A stretch of 35,228 nucleotides of DNA from Clostridiales bacterium (lineage in GTDB: Bacteria; Bacillota; Clostridia; Lachnospirales; Lachnospiraceae). Positions 8,293 to 18,967 of this stretch are shown here, in pieces. The translations under genes were made by a program, and so were the position numbers. The stretch is taken from the NCBI GenBank assembly GCA_012519905.1, contig JAAYPG010000031.1, forward strand, positions 1-35,228. Reading direction: 5' to 3'. Every line of letters starts with the position of its first letter. Positions within the stretch are counted from its first letter, which is position 1. The notes beneath the pieces were generated by a model. The model was not told where the DNA came from. It saw nothing but the letters and a program-made list of their open reading frames with translations, and ran no database searches.

Positions 8293-10131
8293 TTACTCTA
8301 CTGTTACGGACTTGGCTAGATTTCTTGGCTTATCTACATCCAATCCTCTTGCAACGCTTACATAATAGCCCATTAGCTGTAAAGGTACAACTGCTAAGCT
8401 TGTTGTAAAATGCTTATCTGTCTTTGGTATATAGCTAACAAAATCCGCTGTATCTTCTATATTATAATTGCCATAATTCGTTAGGCCCATCAAATAAGCC
8501 CCACGGCTCTTTACTTCAACCATATTACTAATAGTCTTCTCATAAAGTTCCTGCTGTGTAAGGACACCAATAACTAAAGTTCCATCCTCAATAAGACTGA
8601 TGGTACCATGCTTTAGCTCTCCAGCAGCATATGCTTCAGAATGAATGTAGCTTATTTCCTTCATCTTTAGACTTCCCTCTAGAGAAATGGCGTAATCTAT
8701 ACCACGACCGATAAAGAAAATGTCCTTAGCTGCTGAAAACTTTGTTGCAAACCACTGTATACGCTCCTTATCCTCTAATATCTTTCTTATTTTATCAGGT
8801 AGTGTCATTAGCTCATTTATTAGATTTTTGTAATACTTCTCATCTATTTCTTTCCTTACCATGGCAAGCTGTATAGCTAATACATAGCACGCTATAAGCT
8901 GAGCACTATAGGCCTTAGTGGTAGCTACAGCTATTTCTGGGCCTGCCAGTGTATATAATACCTTATCTGCTTCTCTGGCTATGGAGGAGCCCACCACATT
9001 AACTATTGCTAAGGTTTTTATTCCAATACTTTTTGCTTCTCTAAGGGCGGCTAGACTATCTGCAGTTTCTCCTGATTGACTGATGACAATCACTAGGCCG
9101 TCCTTGTCAAGTAAGGGCCTTCTATATCGGAATTCTGAGGCCAATTCAACTCGAACAGGTATCCTAGCAAGATCCTCAATAACATATTGTGCTGCTATTC
9201 CTACATGATAGGCAGAACCACAGGCAACAATATATATCTGGCTTATAGCAGCTATCTCTTCATCTGTCAAAGAAGAAGCGGATAAGTTTATCCTAGCACC
9301 TGATACGAGACTATTGATTGTATCCTCTACTGCCTTTGGCTGCTCATGGATTTCTTTAATCATAAAATGCTCAAAGCCTGCCTTTTCAGCCGCCTGCGTA
9401 TCCCAGTTAATCTCAGTCAGTTCCTTCTCTATCTCATCTCCATCAATATTGAAAAAAGTTATTTTACCCTTTTGAAGTCTACCTATCTCCAGATTTCCAA
9501 TATAATATACCTTTCTCGTATATTTTAGAATAGCAGGAACATCAGATGCAAAATAAGCATCTCCATTCTCAAGACCTAAAATCATAGGACTGTCTTTTCT
9601 GGCCACAAAAATTTCATCTGGATAATCCTTAAACATAACTGCCAGTGCGTATGAGCCTCTGATACGAACCATTGCACGATTAATAGCATCAATAGGATTA
9701 CCAAAGTATTTCTTATAATAATAATCAATAAGCTTTACTGCAACTTCGGTATCTGTAGCAGAATAAAATGAATAGTCCTTTTTAAGTAATTTCTCTTTTA
9801 GTTCCTGATAATTCTCTATAATTCCATTATGTACAGCAACCACACAGCAGTCATCGCTATTATGAGGATGAGCATTCTCCTCTGAGGGTTCTCCGTGTGT
9901 TGCCCATCTTGTATGACCGATACCACAACTTCCACTCAGGGATTGACCTTGATTTGTTTTATCAAAAAGAGCCTTTAATTTTCCTTTAGCCTTAACAATC
10001 TCTATATCAGATGCACCATCTCTTACGGCTATGCCGGCAGAGTCATAACCTCGGTATTCTAGCTTCGAAAGTCCTTCGAGTATTATCGGTGCTGCTTGAC
10101 CATTGCCAGTAAATCCTACTATTCCGCACAT
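8293..10131 (-). CDS. glmS: Glutamine--fructose-6-phosphate aminotransferase (isomerizing)
   Basis: MCGIVGFTGNGQAAPIILEGLSKLEYRGYDSAGIAV; two SIS domains; C-terminal DKPRNLAKSVTVE. Confidence 0.98.
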   Translation of the reverse strand: MCGIVGFTGNGQAAPIILEGLSKLEYRGYDSAGIAVRDGASDIEIVKAKGKLKALFDKTNQGQSLSGSCGIGHTRWATHGEPSEENAHPHNSDDCCVVAVHNGIIENYQELKEKLLKKDYSFYSATDTEVAVKLIDYYYKKYFGNPIDAINRAMVRIRGSYALAVMFKDYPDEIFVARKDSPMILGLENGDAYFASDVPAILKYTRKVYYIGNLEIGRLQKGKITFFNIDGDEIEKELTEINWDTQAAEKAGFEHFMIKEIHEQPKAVEDTINSLVSGARINLSASSLTDEEIAAISQIYIVACGSAYHVGIAAQYVIEDLARIPVRVELASEFRYRRPLLDKDGLVIVISQSGETADSLAALREAKSIGIKTLAIVNVVGSSIAREADKVLYTLAGPEIAVATTKAYSAQLIACYVLAIQLAMVRKEIDEKYYKNLINELMTLPDKIRKILEDKERIQWFATKFSAAKDIFFIGRGIDYAISLEGSLKMKEISYIHSEAYAAGELKHGTISLIEDGTLVIGVLTQQELYEKTISNMVEVKSRGAYLMGLTNYGNYNIEDTADFVSYIPKTDKHFTTSLAVVPLQLMGYYVSVARGLDVDKPRNLAKSVTVE

Positions 10132-10456
10132 AGATTATTTCCTCCTAACTATCAATTACTAGCAGATTTCGTGGACATTATATCAGAGATGAGTTCTCAA
10201 TACTATATATTTTTCACTTATAGAAAAAAATATTTTTTAATGGATATTTTCCAAGATGTCAATTATAAAACAAGAACATGAGAGATAATATTTTTATTGT
10301 AAATTTCAATATACTAGTGTATAAATTAATCAAGGACATCATAATAGGTATTAAATTTAAACATTAGATTATTTATCTATGCTATACTTGTAATATATCA
10401 TCAATGGTTGAGACTTTTTATACTTATAAAAAACTTATGAAATGGTGGTAAAACAT

Positions 10457-11698
10457 ATGAATAATAATTTAGTAATTATAGGTGGTGGCGTTGCAGCTTT
10501 TAACGCAATTAAAGCTATTAGGGAAATTGATAGTAACATCGATATACATTTAATTGTAAACGAACCTATTAATCCATATTATAGAACACGCTTAACAAAA
10601 AGTTTATTTGATGATCTTGATACCGATAAGATATGCCTACAGAAGAAGGAATGGTATGAGCAAAATAATGTTATAATTTATCGAGCTAAAGAAGCCATAT
10701 TGGTTGATACTGACAACGACACAGTAAAACTTAATGATGGTACAAGCTTACAGTACACTAAGCTCTTATTAGCTAATGGTGCATATAATTTTAAACCATC
10801 TATAGAGGGCATTGATAAAGAAAATGTATATACTATAAGAACCTTAGAAGATATTAAGAAAATAAAATCTAAGATTAACAACTACAATACAATCCTTCAT
10901 ATCGGTGGAGGGATACAGAATCTTGAAGCCGCATGGGCCTTTAGCTCCAATGGCAAGGACGTAATTATAGTTGAGTTTATGGATAGATTAATGCCAAGAC
11001 AATTAGATATCAGAGCTTCAGAAATACTTAAAAAGGCTGTGGAAGCAACTAATACTAAGGTTATACTTAATACTGAAGTAATTAAGCTAACAGGTAATGA
11101 TAAGGTTGATGCTGCCATTGTAAGAAATAGAGAATCTAGCCCAGAGCATGATGGTGATGACCCTATTGCCTGTGATATGATTATTTACTCTGTAGGAGTA
11201 AGACCAAATAAAAAAATATATGAAGATACAGCCATAAAGATTAATATGGGTGTTATGGTCGATGAGCATATGAGAACAAACATTGAGAATATATATGCCG
11301 CAGGAGATATTGCAGAATATAAGGGTAGAGTCGGTGGACTTTGGCCCATAGCTATCGAGCAAGGAAAGATAGCTGGTTATAATATTGCCGGTAAAGCTTC
11401 CACCTATACTGAGATATTACCAGTAACCAATATGAATGCATTCAACCTGAATGTGTTCTCTATCGGTATAATTGATGAAACAAAGGCTAGCCTTACATTA
11501 ACTGATGATCCTTTAGATAATAAATCATATAAGAGGTTATTCATAAAAGATAAGCAGATAATCGGTGCCATAGTCATAGGTGAGACAAAATATAATAATA
11601 TGCTAAGGAAATTAGTTAACGATAAGACAGATATTTCTAGTATCGATTACACTAATAGGTCTCTAGTAGATTTATTAGAAGAGTTAAAAACTTTATAG
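10457..11698 (+). CDS. NAD(P)/FAD-dependent pyridine nucleotide-disulfide oxidoreductase (rubredoxin reductase/NirB-like)
   Basis: Rossmann motif VIIGGGVAAFNAIKAIRE, second HIGGGIQNLEAAW, FAD motif NIYAAGDIAEYKG. Confidence 0.88.
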   Translation: MNNNLVIIGGGVAAFNAIKAIREIDSNIDIHLIVNEPINPYYRTRLTKSLFDDLDTDKICLQKKEWYEQNNVIIYRAKEAILVDTDNDTVKLNDGTSLQYTKLLLANGAYNFKPSIEGIDKENVYTIRTLEDIKKIKSKINNYNTILHIGGGIQNLEAAWAFSSNGKDVIIVEFMDRLMPRQLDIRASEILKKAVEATNTKVILNTEVIKLTGNDKVDAAIVRNRESSPEHDGDDPIACDMIIYSVGVRPNKKIYEDTAIKINMGVMVDEHMRTNIENIYAAGDIAEYKGRVGGLWPIAIEQGKIAGYNIAGKASTYTEILPVTNMNAFNLNVFSIGIIDETKASLTLTDDPLDNKSYKRLFIKDKQIIGAIVIGETKYNNMLRKLVNDKTDISSIDYTNRSLVDLLEELKTL

Positions 11699-11731
11699 TC
11701 CCATACCATATAGAAAGGACGAACCAGTTAT

Positions 11732-14700
11732 ATGAATAGATATGATAGGATACCAAAAGGTGAACTGGTAGAACGGGCAAAAGAATTAGAATGTCTTTAC
11801 TTAACAGAAGAAGCTTTAACCCAAGAATCATTGTCTATCAGCTTAGAGAAAATAGCTTCTATTATTCCTATGGGCTTTAGAAATATAAATGACTGCTCAG
11901 TAGTAATCGAGCTTGATGGACAGACCTATAATCATAAGCCATCTATAATTAATGTGGATGTATTAGGTTCTGCGATTATTGTAAATAATGAGAACCGCGG
12001 ATATATAAGGGTAATGTATCCTAAACACACCTTTCCCGATGATGATATTGTATTTCTAGATCAAGAGATTCGGCTTATAAATACAATTGCTAGAAGAATT
12101 TCCGATAGCATAGACAAAAGAGATTCTAAAAAAAATACTAGCTATGAAAGCCAGTGGAGGGTAATTCTCAATCTTATGCAAAAGGCCGATCACAAGATCC
12201 TTCTATATGTATGCGAGAAGATGCTAGCCCTATTAGCCGTAGTCAATCCAGTTATAGTACAAAATATATCAAAGGAGTTCGATTGGGCCAAATATGATAT
12301 CTACGATGAAGTTAACTCCCCATTAGAAACACTACCTAATGTGGATCTTATCCGCTTAAGTAATTCAATATTTGATAATGCAGTTATCCATATGAATGAT
12401 GAGCAGATCTATAACTATATCAATCTATGGATTTATCAGGGAAAAACCTATGATTTAATTAAAATAGTTGATAAAAAAGATTCAGATATTAATAAAATCA
12501 TCCAGGCCCTCTCTTCATATCTAAAAGCTATTAAGGATAATAATACATCAAGTGATACTACAAAAAGATGGCTTTTGGCTGAATTAACAAGACGTTTTGT
12601 AAGCGAAAATCCTAAAGACATCTCAAAACTCCATGACTATATAGATATAGAAAGTTTTATTGATCTATTAAACTATTTTATCTGTTCACCCAGGAGCACT
12701 GGTCGAATTGGTGGCAAGGGTTCGGGGTTATTTTTGGCATATCAAATCCTTAATGCCCACAAAGACAAGCTGTCAGTTCTTGAAAATGTGTTTATGCCTA
12801 AGACCTGGTATATCTCATCTGATGAGTTCAAAAACCTACTTGAAGAGAATAATTTGGACGAACTAAATGAGTACAAATACTTAAAGATGATCGATATTCG
12901 AATTGGATATCCTAGAATAATTCAAAGGCTAAAAAACGCCAGAATCTCGCCCTATATCTTAAATGAACTTAATAAGATTCTAGATGCCAGTGAAGAAGTT
13001 CCTTTGATTATTCGTTCCTCCAGCTTACTAGAAGATCAAATTGACACCTCCTTCTCTGGGAAATATAAAAGTCTCTTCATTACCAATACAGGTTCTAGGC
13101 CAGCACGTATGAAGCAGCTGGTTGATGGCATCTTAGAGGTATACGCTTCAATATTCAGTCCAGATTCTATTGAATATCGGAAGGAACGTGGTCTCCTAGA
13201 TAGCGATGAGCAGATGGGAATAATGATTCAGGAGGTTGTTGGCTGTAAAGTAGGGACTTACTTCTTTCCTCTCTTTGCAGGCGTAGCCTTTAGCAATAAC
13301 GAGCTTCGATGGTCTTCTCGAATAAGAAGAGAAGACGGATTAGTCCGAATGGTTATGGGCTTAGGTACTAGGGCTGTTGACCGTATTGGCGAGGACTACC
13401 CTGTCCTACTATCCCCTGGCCAACCTAACCTACGCATAAACCAATCTCACCATGACCTTCTAAGGTATTCACCTAGATATATGGATGTCATTGATTTGGA
13501 AAAGAATCAATTTGTAACAATAGCCATTAGTGATTTAATAAAAAAGTATGGAGACCAGATTCCCAACATACATCTAATGGCATCCGTCTTAAGGGATGAC
13601 ATAGTATATGATATAAATCCTCTTATAACTGACTTTAATAATGACAATATAATAATTACATTTGATAATCTGATTAATAAAACCCCATTTGTAAATAAAA
13701 TCAAATCAATCCTATCCCTACTAGAGACTGAGCTTGGCTATCCTGTTGACATTGAGTTTGCTTGCGATAAGGACAATTTTTATCTACTTCAATGCCGACC
13801 TCAAAGTAGGAACCATGATAGTAGTCCTGTACCCATTCCTATAAATATTCCAGTCAGAACTACCGTATTTACCAGTAATAAGTATATAACAAACGGAAAA
13901 GTTACTGGTATAAAGACAATTGTATATGTTGACCCCTATGAATATTCAAGGTTAGGATCCCATGAGGATTTCATGAATATCCGCTCAATAATAAGCAAAA
14001 TAAATCAAATGCTTCCCCGCAGATCTTTCATATTAATGGGCCCTGGTCGTTGGGGTAGCCGGGGCGATATTAAGCTTGGGGTACCTGTCGCATATGCTGA
14101 TATTAACAATAGTGCAATGCTAATAGAAATCGCCCTAAAGAAGTCGAGTTACGAACCAGAACTCTCCTTTGGAACTCACTTTTTTCAGGATCTTGTGGAG
14201 GCAAACATAAAATATCTACCACTATATCCTGAGGATGATGATACTATATTCAATCACTCCTTCTTTAGGGGTTCACGAAATATTCTTGCTGATATATTAC
14301 CTGTCTTCTCATACCTAAGTAATGTTGTAAAAATAATAAAGGTTGAGGAGGTATTAGCAGATAATGAACTCATTATATTGATGAACGGGGACTTACAGAA
14401 GGCAATTGCTTATCTTGACCATCCCTCAAACATAGATACAAAGAATATCACAGATGATATATCTATACAAAAAGACCTGGTTAATGATGATGAAGATGGT
14501 TGGAAGTGGCGCCATTATATGGCTGAGCAAATTGCAAACAGAATGGATATGAATGCTTATGGGGTTAAAGGTATATATCTGTTCGGTAGCACCAATAACT
14601 GCACAGCCAAACTTAATAGTGATATCGATTTAATAATACATTTTGATGGAACTAGTGAGCAGAAAGAAGCTTTGGATTCATGGCTCAAAGGCTGGAGTAT

Positions 14701-14860
14701 GGCCTTATCCGATATAAATTATCTTAATACCGGCTACATATCCAATGGTTTATTGGACGTACACTATGTTACTGACCAAGACATTAAGGATAAAAGCCCA
14801 TTTGCCATCAAAATCAACTCAGTTTTTGATCCTGCATCCCCACTTCGAATTAGAGACTGA
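11732..14860 (+). CDS. PEP/pyruvate-binding (PPDK_N, ATP-grasp-like) protein with N-terminal GAF-like region and C-terminal nucleotidyltransferase domain
   Basis: GRIGGKGSGLFLAYQIL, PLIIRSSSLLEDQ..SFSGKYKSLF and VDIEFACDKDNFYLLQCRPQSR (PPDK_N); GIYLFGSTNNCTAKLNSDIDLIIHF (NTase GS..DxD). Confidence 0.82.
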   Translation: MNRYDRIPKGELVERAKELECLYLTEEALTQESLSISLEKIASIIPMGFRNINDCSVVIELDGQTYNHKPSIINVDVLGSAIIVNNENRGYIRVMYPKHTFPDDDIVFLDQEIRLINTIARRISDSIDKRDSKKNTSYESQWRVILNLMQKADHKILLYVCEKMLALLAVVNPVIVQNISKEFDWAKYDIYDEVNSPLETLPNVDLIRLSNSIFDNAVIHMNDEQIYNYINLWIYQGKTYDLIKIVDKKDSDINKIIQALSSYLKAIKDNNTSSDTTKRWLLAELTRRFVSENPKDISKLHDYIDIESFIDLLNYFICSPRSTGRIGGKGSGLFLAYQILNAHKDKLSVLENVFMPKTWYISSDEFKNLLEENNLDELNEYKYLKMIDIRIGYPRIIQRLKNARISPYILNELNKILDASEEVPLIIRSSSLLEDQIDTSFSGKYKSLFITNTGSRPARMKQLVDGILEVYASIFSPDSIEYRKERGLLDSDEQMGIMIQEVVGCKVGTYFFPLFAGVAFSNNELRWSSRIRREDGLVRMVMGLGTRAVDRIGEDYPVLLSPGQPNLRINQSHHDLLRYSPRYMDVIDLEKNQFVTIAISDLIKKYGDQIPNIHLMASVLRDDIVYDINPLITDFNNDNIIITFDNLINKTPFVNKIKSILSLLETELGYPVDIEFACDKDNFYLLQCRPQSRNHDSSPVPIPINIPVRTTVFTSNKYITNGKVTGIKTIVYVDPYEYSRLGSHEDFMNIRSIISKINQMLPRRSFILMGPGRWGSRGDIKLGVPVAYADINNSAMLIEIALKKSSYEPELSFGTHFFQDLVEANIKYLPLYPEDDDTIFNHSFFRGSRNILADILPVFSYLSNVVKIIKVEEVLADNELIILMNGDLQKAIAYLDHPSNIDTKNITDDISIQKDLVNDDEDGWKWRHYMAEQIANRMDMNAYGVKGIYLFGSTNNCTAKLNSDIDLIIHFDGTSEQKEALDSWLKGWSMALSDINYLNTGYISNGLLDVHYVTDQDIKDKSPFAIKINSVFDPASPLRIRD

Positions 14861-14869
14861 TAATATATG

Positions 14870-14914
14870 AAAGTCAAAAGTCCAAATGGATATTTCCATT
14901 TGACTTTTGACTTT
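14870..14914. terminator. Bidirectional terminator between convergent genes
   Basis: AAAGTCAAAAGTCCAAATGG-loop-CCATTTGACTTTTGACTTT. Confidence 0.75.
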
Positions 14915-14936
14915 ATATTAATTGGAAGTGTGGATA

Positions 14937-16304
<1,368 letters not shown>

Positions 16305-16497
16305 TTACACATAACGAATGAAAGTTGGAATAATCAACGTAATACTTTTTTGTTTAATATACCGCTATTATTAATCCTTTCACACGCTTCTGTTTTTTTA
16401 TGTAGGGATTATATCACAGCGTACATGCGCTTATCAATTTATTTTTCTCTTGTAATAAAAATTTAATATTTACCTTTTTAAGTAATTAATGTTATTG

Positions 16498-17040
16498 CTA
16501 TACATAGATAATTGAAGCATCTCCAAAGCTTATCTTACCGTGTATTACTACATTAGGAGCATCAGGGTTAATATTATTATGGTCTGCGATTCCCATATCA
16601 CCAAAGAAGGCATGCACCTCATTAACAACATTCCAGGACCTAGGAATATACAAATCAACATCACCAAAGGATACATTCACATAGATATCAGCTCTACCTG
16701 ATGGGATTTTAGCATTATCAAAATATACCTTCACGTCACCAAATGAGCAGTCAATATTTGCTCTCTCAAAATCCTCTGTATTGACATACTTAATGCATTC
16801 CCCGAAACTTGTGGAGCAGTTAACCACTTTCCCATCCTGCTCATTAACTACACTACTACCAAAGCTATTTTTCCCGTTAATTGAAAAAACAAATGAACCA
16901 TGCTTACCGAATATCATAGATAGACCAAGGCTTAATAAAAATGCGGTCAAAAGCACAGGCCAAGGAGTGAACTCAGTTATATTTAACTGCTTATCAAATA
17001 AGATTAATATTATTGCCAGCGGAAATAATATTCCCAACAT
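16498..17040 (-). pseudogene. LiaF-like protein lacking the N-terminal TM region
   Basis: Begins MLGILFPLAIILILFDKQLNITEFTPWPVLLTAFLLSLGL, corresponding to mid-TM region of LiaF-type proteins, followed by repeated 'SFGD' cell-wall-active domain. Confidence 0.65.
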
Positions 17041-17191
17041 TCCCCTTATACAATTTCAAATGCTTAGAACCCTCTGTAATGTCATTTACAGCATCAAAAA
17101 CTTTTTGGACTATCTCATCTAATTTGCTACAACGGATAATCACTTCGTCCTCGTCCTTCTTATTTTCAATAATTTCAATTCGTACCTTCAT
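16994..17191 (-). pseudogene. Truncated LytTR-family regulator (N-terminal ~50 aa only)
   Basis: MKVRIEIIENKKDEDEVIIRCSKLDEIVQK...HLKLYKGN resembles the N-terminus of small LytTR regulators, then runs out-of-frame into LiaF-like sequence. Confidence 0.6.
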
Positions 17192-17305
17192 ACCCTCATC
17201 TCCATAACCCTATTATATAGAAAATCTATCCAATGTAAATAGCTGGTAGGTAAGTGGTTCTTTTTTCCGGCTAAGTGGTAAATCTAAGCAACTATCACTA
17301 ATTTT

Positions 17306-17340
17306 AAGGGGCATATAGTTGATCAGACTATATGCCCCTT
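17306..17340. terminator. 14-bp perfect hairpin downstream of BY-kinase gene (terminator-like, weak U-tract)
   Basis: AAGGGGCATATAGT-TGATCAG-ACTATATGCCCCTT. Confidence 0.6.
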
Positions 17341-17366
17341 ATTAATAACAATTCTATCATATTTAA

Positions 17367-18911
17367 TTATCGATAGCCGTATCCATAGCCATAACCTTTT
17401 CCATATCCATAACCATTAAAGCTAGTTGTAGTATCATTCAAAACAAATCCAATTATTTCAGCATTACTGCTCTCTGATAAATATTCAAAGTTCTTAAGAA
17501 TTTGGTCTAACATAGCATAGTCCTGCTTAACTACATAGATTATACCTTCAACCAATTTAGCCAAATCTGATGCATCAGAAAGGATTGCAGCTGGTGGTGA
17601 ATCTAAGATTACATAATCCGCTTGATTCTCTAGCTCCTCTATTAGCCCCCTCATCCTGCTGGTACCAAGTATTTCAGTTGCATTATTTATTGGTTCTAGA
17701 TCCGCAAGAATTGATAGGTTTAAACCTTCATATCTTATAAGAGCATCCTCTAGGCTAATCTCTCCCTTTAGTACATGGGACAATCCAGCGTCTTGTAATA
17801 TATTGGCTTTTTGCTCTAAGGGACACCCTATTGCTTCTATAGTATCTTGTAAGGCCACCGCTGCCTCATTTAATATAGAAGTGCTTTCCATGTTATTTGT
17901 TTTATTTAAGTTTTTCCTTTTATCAGTTTCAAATAAGTCCATTCTTTTTCTAATTGTGGGATTATGAAGATCACAGTCAACCAAGATAACCTTCTTTCCT
18001 ACTTCCGCCAAGGATAAGGCCAGATTGTAGGCTACAGTGCTTTTACCCTCTCCTTGAATAGCACTGGTTACAAGAATAGTTTTTTCCTTATTTTCCATTA
18101 TCTTTTCTACTCTTGTTCGGATTTTATATACACATTCTTGATACCATCTAGGCAACTTCTCATTTTGTAAAGATATAATAAACTCTTTCTTTTTACTTCT
18201 TTTTTTGATTTTTACCCTTGGTAATGAACCTAAATGCTTTATACTGGTTAATTTAGCCAAGTCCTCTACCTTATATATAGTTCTTCTACTTAGTGCATAG
18301 AGAGCAATAAATGCAAGCCCTAAGAGTCCCCCCGGTATTACTCCTTTCTTAATACTAGCACGGTAACTAATACGATTATATGGTTCAGTTGGAATACCTG
18401 ATTCGTTTAACATAGTTAGGTAGGTTCTGCCTACAACGGGCTCTGCAATTCTCGAATAATTATCTATCACTAGATGCAGTACCTCATAAGCCCGCTTTGG
18501 ATCAGCAGAGGTTACACGAATGGTAAAAAGATTGGTATCCTCAATCGTATCCGCGTATATTGATTCAGTAATATAAGGTAAGCCAAGCTCTCTAGCTATA
18601 TCATTTCTCAACACACTACTAGTGATGATATAGGGAAAAGTTTTTGATAACTGCGATGCTCTTAATACTTCTTCATACATACTAGTCCCTCTAGCATCTT
18701 CTCTGGTATTTACAGTAAAGGTGGCAGATGCAGTATAAAAGGGAATATAATTACGCCATGTTCTTTGACAATAAATAGCAGCAGATAATGAAGCCAACAC
18801 TATTATAAGCCAGCCAAACTTTAAGGTTCCCTTCCACAGATTCTTTAGTGTATTATACATATCTAGAGTAATTTCTAGATCATTTTCACTAGTCTTTATA
18901 TATTTACCCAT
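17367..18911 (-). CDS. Wzz/chain-length determinant fused to BY-type tyrosine kinase (capsule/EPS)
   Basis: Wzz domain with TMs; ILVTSAIQGEGKSTVAYNLALSLAEVGKKVILVDCDL Walker A; VILDSPPA Walker B; C-terminal tyrosine cluster GYGYGKGYGYGYGYR. Confidence 0.9.
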   Translation of the reverse strand: MGKYIKTSENDLEITLDMYNTLKNLWKGTLKFGWLIIVLASLSAAIYCQRTWRNYIPFYTASATFTVNTREDARGTSMYEEVLRASQLSKTFPYIITSSVLRNDIARELGLPYITESIYADTIEDTNLFTIRVTSADPKRAYEVLHLVIDNYSRIAEPVVGRTYLTMLNESGIPTEPYNRISYRASIKKGVIPGGLLGLAFIALYALSRRTIYKVEDLAKLTSIKHLGSLPRVKIKKRSKKKEFIISLQNEKLPRWYQECVYKIRTRVEKIMENKEKTILVTSAIQGEGKSTVAYNLALSLAEVGKKVILVDCDLHNPTIRKRMDLFETDKRKNLNKTNNMESTSILNEAAVALQDTIEAIGCPLEQKANILQDAGLSHVLKGEISLEDALIRYEGLNLSILADLEPINNATEILGTSRMRGLIEELENQADYVILDSPPAAILSDASDLAKLVEGIIYVVKQDYAMLDQILKNFEYLSESSNAEIIGFVLNDTTTSFNGYGYGKGYGYGYGYR

Positions 18912-18967
18912 AGTAACCCCCTATTAATACCCTCTATCTGGCAGTACTCTTACCCTATAATTTAGTT

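Noticed and set aside
10132-10456. glmS ribozyme upstream of glmS
   Set aside because: Looked for the conserved glmS ribozyme core in the divergent gap and did not see it; region is AT-rich and unstructured by eye.
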